Of a DNA stretch of 64,000 nt, positions 33,522-43,500 are shown in pieces. The notes under the pieces were generated by a model. It searched no databases. It saw only the letters and a list, made by a program, of their open reading frames with translations, and was not told the origin of the DNA. How positions within the stretch are numbered: the first letter of the stretch is position 1; every line of letters starts with the position of its first letter. The translations under genes and the position numbers were made by a program. Source of the DNA: Orientallactaga sibirica. Lineage: Eukaryota > Chordata > Mammalia > Rodentia > Dipodidae. The stretch is taken from assembly GCA_036365145.1 (NCBI GenBank), contig JAEOAD010002621.1, positions 1 to 64,000 of the forward strand, in the 5' to 3' direction.

Positions 33522-36500
33522 TTAGGGGGACAGACAGATAAATGAGACCATGCGACGATTATCTTTTTGTGCTTGGGTGAGCTCACTGAGGATGATCTGT
33601 TCCATGTTTGACCATTTTTTTCAAATTTCCTTATTTCATCTTTCCTTACTGCTACGTAGAATTCCATAGTATAGATATACCACATCTTTGTTATCCATTC
33701 ATCTAGTGATGGACACCTGGGTTGATTCCAGCTCTTTGCTATTATGAATTGAGCAGCTATAAACATGGTTGAGCAAATGTTTCTGATCTGAGGCTTGGGG
33801 CCTTTAGGTAAATGCCCAATAAGGGAATAACTGGATCCACTGGTAAGTCTATGGCCATCCTTTTCAATAGTCTCCATATAGCTGTCCATAGTGGTTGAAC
33901 CATTTTACATTCCCACCAACAGTGAAGACTTGTTCCTATTTCTCCACAGCCTCGCCAGCATTTGTTTTCATTGTTTTTTTAATGTTAGCCATCCTTACTG
34001 GGGTAAGGTGGAATCTCATTGTTGTTTTAATTTGCATTTCCCTGATGATTAGGGATGTTGAACATTTTCTTAAATGTGTGTTTGCTATTTGTATTTCTTC
34101 CTCTGAGAACTCCCTGTGCAGTTCTCTGCCCCACTTTGTGAGTGGGTTGATTGGTGATTTATTGTTTAGGTTTTGGAGTTCTTTGTAGATTCTAGAAATT
34201 AGGCCTTTGTCAGTTGTATAGCTGGTGAAAATTTTCTCCCATTCTGTGGGTATTCTGCTGGCTTTGGCTATTATATTTTTGTCAGTGAAAAAGCTTTTCA
34301 GCTTCATGAGATCCCAATGGTTGAGTGATTGTTTAATTTCCTGAGCTGCTGAGGTTTTGTTCAGGAAATCTTTTCCCACTCCTATATCATGGAAGGTTCC
34401 TCCTATTTTTCTTCCAGTAGTAGCAGAGTTTCTGGTTTTATATTAAGGTCTTTTATCCATTTGGACTTAATTTTTGTGCATGGAGAGATGTGTATGTCGA
34501 GTTTCATTTTCCTACATATGGTTGTCCAGTTTGTCCAGCACCATTTGTTGAAGATGCTGTGTCTTTTTCCATTCTACATTGCTAGGGCCTTTGTCAAATA
34601 TCAAGTAGTTATAGTTTCTTGACCCAAAGTCTGGTCTTCAATTCTGTTCCATTGGTCTATATTCCTGTTTTTGTGCCAGTACCAGGTTGTTTTTATTACA
34701 ATGGCTTTGTAGTATAACTTTAGATCAGGTATGGTGATGCCTCCAGAGGTGTTTCTTTTGCTGAGGATGAGCTTGGATATCCGAGGCCTTCTGCCTTTCC
34801 ATATGAATTTTGAGATACTTTTTCTATCTCATTGAAGAAGGAAGTTGGGATTTTTATCGGCATTGCATTGAATCTATAAAGTGCTTTTGGTAAAATTGCC
34901 ATTTTCACAATGTTAATTCTACCAATCCAGGAGCATGGGAGGTCTTTCCATTTTTGTAGGACCTCCTCAATTTCCTTTTGAGAGTTTTTATGTTTTCATT
35001 GTATAGGTCTTTCACTTCCTTAGTTAATGTTATTCCAAGGTATTTTATTTTCTTTGTTGCAATTGAAAATGGGACGATGTTAGTTATTTCTTTTTCTGTC
35101 TCTTTGTCCTTTGCATACAAAAAGGCTACTGATTTCTGTGCATTGATTTTGTATCCTGCTACTTTGCTGAAGGCGCTAATCACCTTTAAGAGTTTTGGGA
35201 TGGAAGTTCTCGGGTCACTTATGTATAGAATCATGTCATCTGCGAATAGGGCTAACTTAACTTCTTCCTTTCCAATTTGTATCCCTTTGATTTCTTTCTC
35301 CTGTCTTATTGCTTGAGCTAATACTTCTAGCACTATGTTGAAGAGCAGAGGTGAGAGTGGACACCCCTGCCTTGTTCCTGACCTCAATGGGAATTCCTTC
35401 AGCCTCTCCCCATTAAGAATTACTTGGGCTTTAGGTGCTTTATATATAGCCTTTATTATGTTGAGATAAGGGCCGCCCATACCTATTCTCTCCAATGTTT
35501 TGATCATGAAGTGATGTTGTATTTTGTCAAAGGCCTTTTCTGCATCTATCGAAATGACCATGTGGTTTTTGTGTTTCAGCTTGTTTATGTGGTGTATTAC
35601 ATTGACAGATTTCCGTATGTTGAACCACCCCTGCATTCCAGGGATGAAGCCTACTTGATCAAGGTGGATAATGCTTTTGATGTACTGTTGAATTGGTTTG
35701 CAAGAATTTTGTTCAGGATCTTTGCATCTATGTTCATCAGAGAAATGGGCCTATAATTTTCCTTTCTTGTGGCGTCCCTTCCTGGTTTTGGAATTAGGGT
35801 GATACTAGCTTCATAAAAAGAGTTAGGATCTCTCCCTGTTCTCCTATTGTGTGGCAGAGTTTGAGAAGAATTGGTTTCAGTTCTTCCATGAAGGTTTGGT
35901 AGAATTCTGCTGAGAAGCCATCTGGTCCTGGACTCTTCTTTTTGGGAGGTGTTTGATTACCTCTTCTATCTCGAAGGGTGTGATGGGTTTGTTTAGGAAA
36001 TTAATCTGCTCTGGGCTTAGCTTTGGTAGGTGGTATATGTCTAGGAATTCATCCATTTCCTCCATATTTTCCTGTTTTATGAAGTAGAGGTTTTTAAAAT
36101 AAGTCCTAATAACTCTTCCTATTTTGCTCATGTCTGTTGTGATCTCTCCTTTTCATTTCTAATTTTGTTGATTTGAAGTGTTTTTTTTTCTGCTTGATCA
36201 AATTGGCCAGGGGTGTATCAATCTTGTTAATTTTTTCGAAGAACCAGCTCTTTGTTTCGTCAATTTTCTTAATTGTCCTCTTAGTTTCCAATTCATTAAT
36301 TTCTGCTCTGATTTTAATTATTTCTTTCCGTCTGGAAATTTTTGGGTTGGCTTCTTCTAGCCTTTCCAATGCTTTTAGGTGAATGGTCAGGTTATTGATT
36401 TGGGATCTTTCTATTTTTCTTATGATGGCATTTAGTGCTATGATTTTTCCCCTAAGGACTGCCTTCATTGTGTCCTACAAGTTTTGGTATGATGTGTTCT

Positions 36501-37358
36501 CATTGTCATTGAGTTCTAGAAATTTTGCAATTTCATTCTTTATTTCATCCACAACCCATTTGTTGTTTAAAAGTGTGTTGTTCAATTTCCAGGAGGTAGA
36601 GGGATTCCTGGTGTACTTTTTGTTGTTAATTTCTAGCATTACAGCATTGTGGTCTGATATCATGCAGGAAATTACATCAATTTTCTTGAAAGTGTGGAGG
36701 CAGGCTTTGTGGCCTAGTACATGATCTATTTTAGAGAAGGTTCCATGTGCTGCTGAGAAGAATGTGTAATCTGTAGATTTTGGGTGGAATGTTCTATATA
36801 CGTCTGTTAGGTCTAGTTGCTCTATGGTGTTGTTGAGCTCTCTTACTTCTCTATTAATTTTCTGTTTGGATGATCTATCCATTGTTGATAGTGGAGTATT
36901 GAAGTCCCTGACTATGATGGTGTTGGTGTTTATTTCTGTTTTGTTGCCAAGTAGATTTTGCTTTATGAATTGTGGTGCACCTGTGTTTGGTGCATAAATA
37001 TTGATGATTGTGATGTCCTCTTGTTGGATTGTTCCTTGATAAGTAAGAAGTGGCCTTCTTTGTCTTTTTTGGTTAATTTTGGTTTGAAGTCTATTTTATC
37101 TGATATAAGTATAGCTACGCCTGCTTTTTTTGTGTTTGTGTTTGCTTGGAATATCATTTTCCACCCTTTCACCCTAAGGAGGTGTCTGTCTTTAGTGGTG
37201 AGGTGGGTTTCTTGAAGACAGCAGATTGAGGGGTCCAGTTTTCTGATCCACCCTGTTAGCTTATGTCTTTTGATGGGTGAATTGAGGCCATTAATGTTCA
37301 GAGATATTAGTTTGAGGTTTGATTTAATACCAGCCATATTGTAGTGGGTTGTGGTCAT
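33522..37358 (-). pseudogene. L1 ORF2 (endonuclease / reverse transcriptase), broken
   Basis: The span of 3837 nt matches the usual size of about 1275-1280 codons. Endonuclease: SLNINGLN, QETHL, an RDFNTP segment, KIDH and SDH, so the Asn, Glu, Asp, Asp and His catalytic positions are all recognisable. Reverse transcriptase: [25 protein letters not shown] and FADD at 35246-35235. C-terminal region: HLTPVRM, then a CCHC knuckle (CWRGCGEIGTSLHCWWEC, near 33946-33893) and KMWYIYTMEFY. It ends SFICLSP-stop at 33524-33522. Breaks: a one-base loss near 37040 in the endonuclease (after HFLLIK), a TAG at 36477-36475 where Trp is usual, frameshifts near 36120, 35940 and 35700, in an A run near 33975, and in another near 33628. 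The longest clean stretch is 243 codons (35636-34905). Dead as written. Confidence 0.95.
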
Positions 37359-37400
37359 TGTGGGTTTTTTTTTTTTTTTTTTTTTTGGAGGGGTAAGGGG
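37359..37400 (-). other. L1 inter-ORF spacer with A22 run
   Basis: 42 bp between the ORF1 stop and the ORF2 ATG, containing 22 consecutive T on the plus strand (37365-37386), i.e. an A run in the L1 RNA. In mammalian L1 the second ORF is translated at low level by an unconventional mechanism across such a spacer. The pure run is prone to slippage and sequencing error. Confidence 0.85.
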
Positions 37401-38534
37401 TTAATGTGGACTGCTTCTTGAGGGCTCTTGAGATTGGTTATTTGTTTCTTCTGTGTGAAGAATTCCCTGAAGTACTTTCTGTAGGTTTGGCTTTGTGTTC
37501 ATATATTTGTAGAGATGAGTTTTATCATGGAATGTTTTTCTTTCACCATCAATTATGAGGGATACTTTTGCTGGATAGAGTAGTTGTGGCTGGAAACCAT
37601 GGGTTCTTAGAGTTTGCAGTGTTCCATTCCAGGCCCTTCTGGCTTTTAGGGTTTCCATTGAGAAATCTGAGGTAATTCTAATGGGGTTCCCTTTATATGT
37701 AATGTGTTGTTTTTCCCTGGCTGCTTTTAGGATTTTTCTTTGTGCTTGATGTTTAGAGTCTTAAAGATAATGTGTCTCGGAGAATTTCTCCTTTGGTCCA
37801 GTCTGTTTGGAGTTCTTGTAGCTTCTTGTAGCTTGATGGGATTTTTCTTGAGAGAGTGGGAAAGTTTTCTTCAATTATTTTGTTGAATAAGCTTTCCATT
37901 CCTTTAGTCTGTGTTTCTTCCCCTCTGGTATGCCCATGATCCTAATGTTTGGACGCTTCAGGGTATCCCACATTTCCCTCATGTTCTGTTCACAATAATT
38001 TTTGAACTTGTTGAAGTTTCTGGACTCACGAACTGTTTCTTCTGTTTTGTCTTCCAGTTCTGAGTTTCTATCCTCTACTTGGCTGACTCTATTCTTAAGA
38101 GCTTCTATAGAGTTTTGGGTTTGTTCAATTTGGTTCATATTTTCTACTGTTTTTTTATGTATAGTTTCCATCCCTCTGTCTAGTTCCCTTTTCACATCAT
38201 TTTCTGACCTTCTTAATGCTTCTTGGAGTTCATCCTTGCATTTTTTATGTCTTCATTGAACTTAGCCATCTGGTTATTGAGGACTTCTTTTTTTCACTCT
38301 CCTTCAGCTCATTTAACTGTTTTTGAACCCTTCCTGGTTCCTTTCTATTAGGTCTAATCTAGCAAGGATAACATTCATACAATTATTGGCTCTTTGTTGA
38401 CTTTCTGAGAGTTGTGCTTAGCTTGTCTCTTCATTTTGGGGTTCTGATTCTAATGTCTCTTCTATGATTTGCTTCGAGACATCCATTGTAGGACTGGATA
38501 GTGTAGCTTGATTTATTTGTATCTGGTTTTTCAT
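37401..38534 (-). pseudogene. L1 ORF1 (RNA-binding chaperone protein), broken
   Basis: ORF1 codes the L1 RNA-binding protein that trimerises through a coiled coil and coats L1 RNA. The likely ATG (38534-38532) opens the frame MKNQIQINQATL and reaches a TAA after 38 codons (38420-38418). Downstream, 38195-37875 encodes a heptad-rich segment (IEALKNRVSQVEDRNSELED) leading into the RRM-type motif NIRIMGIPEG. 37658-37401 encodes the C-terminal domain (METLKARRAWNG, YPAKVSLIIDGERKTF) and ends at a natural-looking TAA (37403-37401). The span of 1134 nt fits a protein of about 377 residues, normal for the family. One premature stop and frameshifts between these blocks destroy it. Assignment to ORF1 is certain; the exact start is less so. 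Confidence 0.9.
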
Positions 38535-38639
38535 GCTCTTCCTTTTTCGCTGTGATCTGCGTGATCACACCAGTTCAGAGACACTGGCTCAGTGGGATCT
38601 GTCTTGTGATGGCACAGGGAATGGGTGGGGCTTGACCTG

Positions 38640-40260
38640 CAGTGTGGTTGCACAGGTTCCAGGCAGGTGATATGGCTCCACAGGCCCAGGACACCTGCCT
38701 GTGATGGTGCGCCGGGGCTCTGGCCGGGGAGTCAGAAGTGGGACAAATATGTCTTGCTCAGTGGATCCACAGACCCAAGCGCCTGGCTGCAATGGCGAGC
38801 TCAGGGCTCTGGCCAGGAGCAGGAAGTGGGACAAATCTGTCTCACTCAGAAGATCCACAGACTCAGGCACCCCACTGCAATGGCTCACCAGGGCTTTGGC
38901 CGGGAGCAGGACGTGGGGACGAATCTGTCTCACTCGTTGGATCCACAGCCCCAGACACCTAACTATTGTCACGCCCAGGGGTTCTGGCCGGGATCAGGAA
39001 GTGGGACGAAACTGTCTCACTCTGTGGACCCAGGCGCCTAACTGTATTGGCACGCCCAGGGGCTCTGGCCGGGAGCAGGAAGCGGGTAAACTGTCTCACT
39101 CTGTGGACCCGGGCGCCTAACTGTATTGGCGCACCCAGGGGCTCTGGCCGGGGAGCAGGAAGTGGGACGAAACTGTCTCACTCTGTGGACCCGGGCGCCT
39201 AACTGTATTGGCGCACCCAGGGGCTCTGGCCGGGAGCAGGAAGCGGGACGAAACTGTCTCACTCTGTGGACCGGGCGCCTAACTGTATTGGTGCACCCAG
39301 GGGCTCTGGCCGGGAGCAGGAAGTGGGACGAAACTGTCTCACTCTGTGGACCCGGGCGCCTAACTGTATTGGCGCGCCCAGGGGCTCTGGCCGGGAGCAG
39401 GAAGCGGGACGAAACTGTCTCACTCTGTGGACCCGGCGCCTAACTGTATTGGCGCGCCCAGGGGCTCTGGCCGGGAGCAGGAAGCGGGACGAAACTGTCT
39501 CACTCTGTGGACCCGGGCGCCTAACTGTATTGGCGCACCCAGGGGCTCTGGCCGGGGATCAGGAAGTGGGATGAAACTGTCTCACTCTGTGGACCCGGGC
39601 GCCTAACTGTACTGGCGCACCCAGGGGCTCTGGCCGGGGAGCAGGAAGTGGGACGAAACTATCTCACTCTGTGGACCCAGGCGCCTAACTGTACTGGCAC
39701 GCCCAGGGGCTCTGGCCGGGAGCAGGAAGCGGGACGAAACTGTCTCACTCTGTGGACCCAGGCGCCTAACTGGATTGGGCACCCAGGGGCTCTGGCTGGG
39801 GAGCAGGAAGCGGGAGGAAACTGTCTCACTCTGTGGACCCGGGCGCCTAACTGGATTGGCGCACCCAGGGGCTCTGGCTGGGGAGCAGGAAGTGGGACAA
39901 AACTGTCTCACTCTGTGGACCCAGGCGCCTCACTGGATTGGGGCGCCCAGGGGCTCTGGCCGGGATCAGGAAGTGGGACGAAACTGTCTCACTCTGTGGA
40001 CAAGGGCGCCTAACTGTATTGGCGTGACCAGGGGCTCTGGCCGGGGAGCAGGAAGCGGGACGAAACTGTCTCACTCTGTGGACTCAGGCGCCTAACTGTA
40101 TTGGCGCACCCAGGGGCTCTGGCCGGGGTCAGGAAGCGGGACGAAACTGTCTCACTCTGTGGACCCAGGCACCTAACAGGATTGGCGCGCCCAGGGGGCT
40201 CTGGCCTGGGAAGTGGGGCAGATCTAGCTCATTCGGTGGGTCCACAGACCTGGGGACCTG
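38640..40260 (-). repeat. L1 5' UTR tandem monomers (about 80-90 bp units)
   Basis: The phrase GGGCTCTGGCC (plus strand) recurs about 19 times. Near the ORF1 side it lies at 38714, 38804, 38891 (variant), 38979 (variant) and 39060, spacing 81-90 bp. From 39060 to about 40196 the units are about 80 bp and nearly identical, with ACTGTCTCACTCTGTGG, 'gcgcctaactgtattgg' and 'agcaggaagcgggac'. The promoter-distal (ORF1-side) units are longer because they keep a 'ccacagac' segment and are more diverged. The open frames seen here on both strands arise from an ~80-bp unit free of stops and are not genes. Confidence 0.9.
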
Positions 40261-40491
40261 GCTGCAACGGTGCTCCGTGTTTGGCTGGCCAGGGGCCTCA
40301 GGCAGGTCCAGCGGGACCTTTCAGGCAGTGGCGCCTGCCAAGAGCTTGGGAATCAGTGGTTTCCTTATATTGCAAATCCACCCCCACCCTCTGGAAGCAT
40401 GCAGGAGCCAGCAAACCCTTTTAAAAGGTCCCTTTAACCTTAAGTATTCTTCTCTTTTCTTCCCCGTGAAGTGAGGCGAGGTTAGGTAGCT

Positions 40492-40500
40492 GCCATCTTG
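40492..40500 (-). promoter_or_regulatory. YY1-type site at L1 5' end
   Basis: CAAGATGGC on the minus strand, about 14 bases from the first G of the element (GGGGGACTTCCGGT precedes it). Human L1 has a YY1 site with the same core near its 5' terminus that directs accurate transcription start. The match in both sequence and position supports 40514 as the true 5' end. Confidence 0.8.
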
Positions 40501-40513
40501 ACCGGAAGTCCCC

Positions 40514-40524
40514 CAAACTTTCCT
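40514..40524. other. Target-site duplication, copy adjoining L1 5' end
   Basis: CAAACTTTCCT following the CCCCC that marks the L1 5' terminus on this strand. The satellite resumes here with TTGTTAATG, repeating the bases at 32030-32040. The duplication core is unchanged between copies, and the interrupted monomer can be followed across the element. Confidence 0.88.
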
Positions 40525-43500
40525 TGTTAATGTAATCTAAAAAGATGGCCAAGTTAGAAGATTCGCCTCATTTGTAAAGTACTTTGTTGCGAAAACAAAC
40601 ATCTTCATTGCCGAACATTGTACTGTGTGAAATAAGCTCATTCGGTTCTAGGAATCAGTTGCTTTCCTACAAAGAAGGTTGAGTGCAGCAAGTTCAAACT
40701 TTCCTTGTTAATGTAATCTAAAAAGATGGCCAAGGTAGTAGATTCGCCTCATTTGTAAAGTAGTTTGTTGAGAAAACAAACATCTTCATTGTCGAACATT
40801 GTACTGTGTGAAATAAGCTCATTCGGTTCTAGGAATCAGTTGCTTTCCTACAAAGAAGGTTGAGTGCAGCAAGTTAAAACTTTCATTGTTAATGTAATCT
40901 GAAATGATGCACAACTTAGTAGATTGGCCTCATTTCTAAAGTAGTTTGTTTAGAAAACAAACATCTTCATTACCGAACACTGTACTATGTGAAAGGAGCT
41001 ACTTCGATTCTAGGAATCACTTGCTTTCCTACGAAGAAGGTTGAGTGCAGCAAGTTCAAACTTTCCTACTTTGTGTAATCTAACAAGATGTACAAGTTAG
41101 TGGATTCGCCACATTTCTAAAGTAGTTTCTTTAGAAAAGAAACATCTTCAGTACCGAACACTGTACTGTGTGAAATAAGTTAATTCGCTTCTGGGAATCA
41201 CTTTAATTCCTACGAAGAAGGTTGAGTGCAGCAAGTTCAAACTTTCCTTGTTAATGTAATCTCAAAAGATGGCCAAGTTAGAAGATTCGCCTCATTTGTA
41301 AAGTACTTTGTTGAGAAAACCAACATCTTCATTGCCGAAATTGTACTGTGTGAAATAAGCTCATTCGGATCTAGGAATCAGTTGCTTTCCTAAAAAGAAG
41401 GTTGAGTGCACCAAGTTCAAACTTTCCTTGTTAATGTAATCTAAAAAGATGGCCAAGTTAGTAGATTCGACTCATTTGTAAAGTAGTTTGTTGAGAAAAC
41501 AAACATCTTCATTGCCGAACATTGTACTGTGTGAAATAAGCTCATTCGGTTCTAGGAATCAGTTGCTTTCCTACAAAGAAGGTTGAGTGTAGCAAGTTCA
41601 AACTTTCCTTGTTAATGTAATCTGAAAAGATGCACAACGTAGTAGATTGGCCTCATTTCTAAAGTAGTTTCTTTAGAAAACAAACATCTTCATTACCGAA
41701 CACTGTACTATGTGAAATGAGCTAGTTCGATTCTAGGAATCACTTGCTTTCCTACGAAGAAGGTTGAGTGCAGCAAGTTCAAACTTTCCTTGTTAATGTA
41801 ATCTGAAAAGATGCACAACGTAGTAGATTGGCCTCATTTCTAAAGTAGTTTCTTTAGAAAAGAAACATCTTCAGTACCGAACACTGTACTGTGTGAAATA
41901 AGTTAATTCGCTTCTAGGAATCAGTTTAATTTCTACAAAGAAGGTAGAGTGCAGCAAGTTCAAACTTTCCTTGTTAATGTAATCTCAAAAGATGGCCAAG
42001 TTAGAACATTCGCCTCATTTGTAAAGTACTTTGTTGAGAAAACAAACATCTTCATTGCCGAACATTGTACTGTGTGAAATAAGCTCATTCGGTTGTAGGA
42101 ATCAGTTGCTTTCCTACAAGAAGGTTGAGTGCAGCAAGTTCAAACTTTTCTTGTTAATGTAATCTGAAAAGATGCACAACTTAGTAGAATGGCCTCATTT
42201 CTAAAGTAGTTTGTTTAGAAAACAAACATCTTCATTACCGAACACTGAACTATGTGAAATGAGCTAGTTCGATTCTAGGAATCACTTGCTTTCCTACGAA
42301 GAAGGTTGAGTGCAGCAAGTTCAAACTTTCCTACTTTGTGTAAACTAACAAGATGTACAAGTTAGTGGATTCGCCTCATTTCTAAAGTAGTTTCTTTAGA
42401 AAAGAAACATCTTCAGTACCGAACACTGTACTGTGTCAAATAAGTTAATTCGCTTCTAGGAATCAGTTTAATTTCTACGAAGAAGGTTGAGTGCAGCAAG
42501 TTCAAACTTTCCTTGTTAATGTAATATCAAAAGATGGCCAAGTTAGAACATTCGCCTCATTTGTAAAGTACTTTGTTGAGAAAACAAACATCTTCATTGC
42601 CGAACATTGTACTGTGTGAAATAAGCTCATTTGGTTCTAGGAATCAGTTGCTTTCCTACAAAGAAGGTTGAGTGCAGCAAGTTCAAACTTTCCTTGTTAA
42701 TGTAATCTGAAAAGATGCACAACTTAGTAGATTGGCCTCATTTCAAAAGTCGTTTGTTTAGAAAACAAACATCTTCATTACCGAACACTGTACTATGTGA
42801 AATGAGCTAGTTCGATTCTAAGAATCACTTGCTTTCCTACGAAGAAGGTTGAGTGCAGCAAGTTCAAACTTTCCTTGTTAATGTAATCTGAAAAGATGCA
42901 CAACGTAGTACATTGGCCTCATTTCTAAAGTAGTTTCTTTAGAAAAGAAACATCTTCAGTACCGAACACTGTACTGTGTCAAATAAGTTAATTCGCTTCT
43001 AGGAATCAGTTTCATTTCTACGAAGAAGGTTGAGTGCAGCAAGTTCAAACTTTCCTTGTTAATGTAATCTAAAAAGATGGCCAAGTTAGAAGATTCGACT
43101 CATTTGTAAAGTACCTTGTTGAGAAAACACACATCTTCATTGCCGAACATTGTACTGTGTGAAATAAGCTCATTCGGTTCTAGGAATCAGTTGCTTTCCT
43201 ACAAAGAAGGTTGAGTGCAGCAAGTTCAAACTTTCCTTGTTAATGTAATCTGAAAAGATGCACAACTTAGTAGATTGGCCTCATTTCTAAAGTAGTTTGT
43301 TTAGAAATCAATTATCTTCATTACCGAACACTGTACTATGTGAAATGAGCTAGTTCGATTCTAGGAATCACTAGCTTTCCTACGAAGAAGGTTGAGTGCA
43401 GCAAGTTCAAACTTTCCTACTTTGTGTAAACTAACAAGATGTACAAGTTAGTGGATTCGCCTCATTTCTAAAGTAGTTTCTTTCGAAAAGAAACATCCTC

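Larger units (their letters stand above)
32041..40514 (-). mobile_element. LINE-1 retrotransposon, near full length, inactivated
   Basis: An 8.47-kb L1 on the minus strand. Reading 5' to 3' on its own strand: 5' end with a YY1-type site, unique leader, tandem GC-rich repeats, ORF1 (38534-37401), a 42-bp spacer containing a 22-A run, ORF2 (37358-33522), a 3' UTR of about 1.47 kb with G-rich tracts, AATAAA, and a short A tail. Target-site duplications bound it, so it moved by target-primed reverse transcription. Both ORFs are broken by stops and frameshifts, so the copy is dead as written, although several frameshifts lie in homopolymer runs. It is the only foreign insertion in the satellite here. 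Order and motifs are those of mammalian L1; the subfamily is not identified. Confidence 0.97.
38535..40514 (-). promoter_or_regulatory. L1 5' UTR / internal promoter region
   Basis: About 2 kb from the element's 5' end to the ORF1 start codon. It has a unique leader of about 250 bp (40514 to about 40260), a GC- and CpG-rich tandem array (about 40260 to 38640), and about 100 bp of non-repeated sequence before ORF1. Full-length L1s carry an internal RNA polymerase II promoter in this region. In mouse and some other mammals it is built of repeated monomers whose number sets promoter strength. Promoter activity of this copy is inferred from position and architecture only. Confidence 0.85.

Noticed and set aside
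33329..33525. Extended ORF2 C-terminus running to 33329
   Set aside because: That frame is entered only through a frameshift near 33628; the original frame ends at the TAA at 33524-33522 and gives the normal ORF2 length.
33895..36724. Plus-strand frames of 60-113 codons opposite ORF2
   Set aside because: They are antisense shadows of L1 ORF2, hydrophobic only because A-rich coding sequence reads as T-rich codons.
38625..40424. Long overlapping open frames on both strands in the L1 5' UTR
   Set aside because: The translations repeat every ~27 residues because an ~80-bp GC-rich unit with few stop codons is iterated; they shift frame between units and have no homology.
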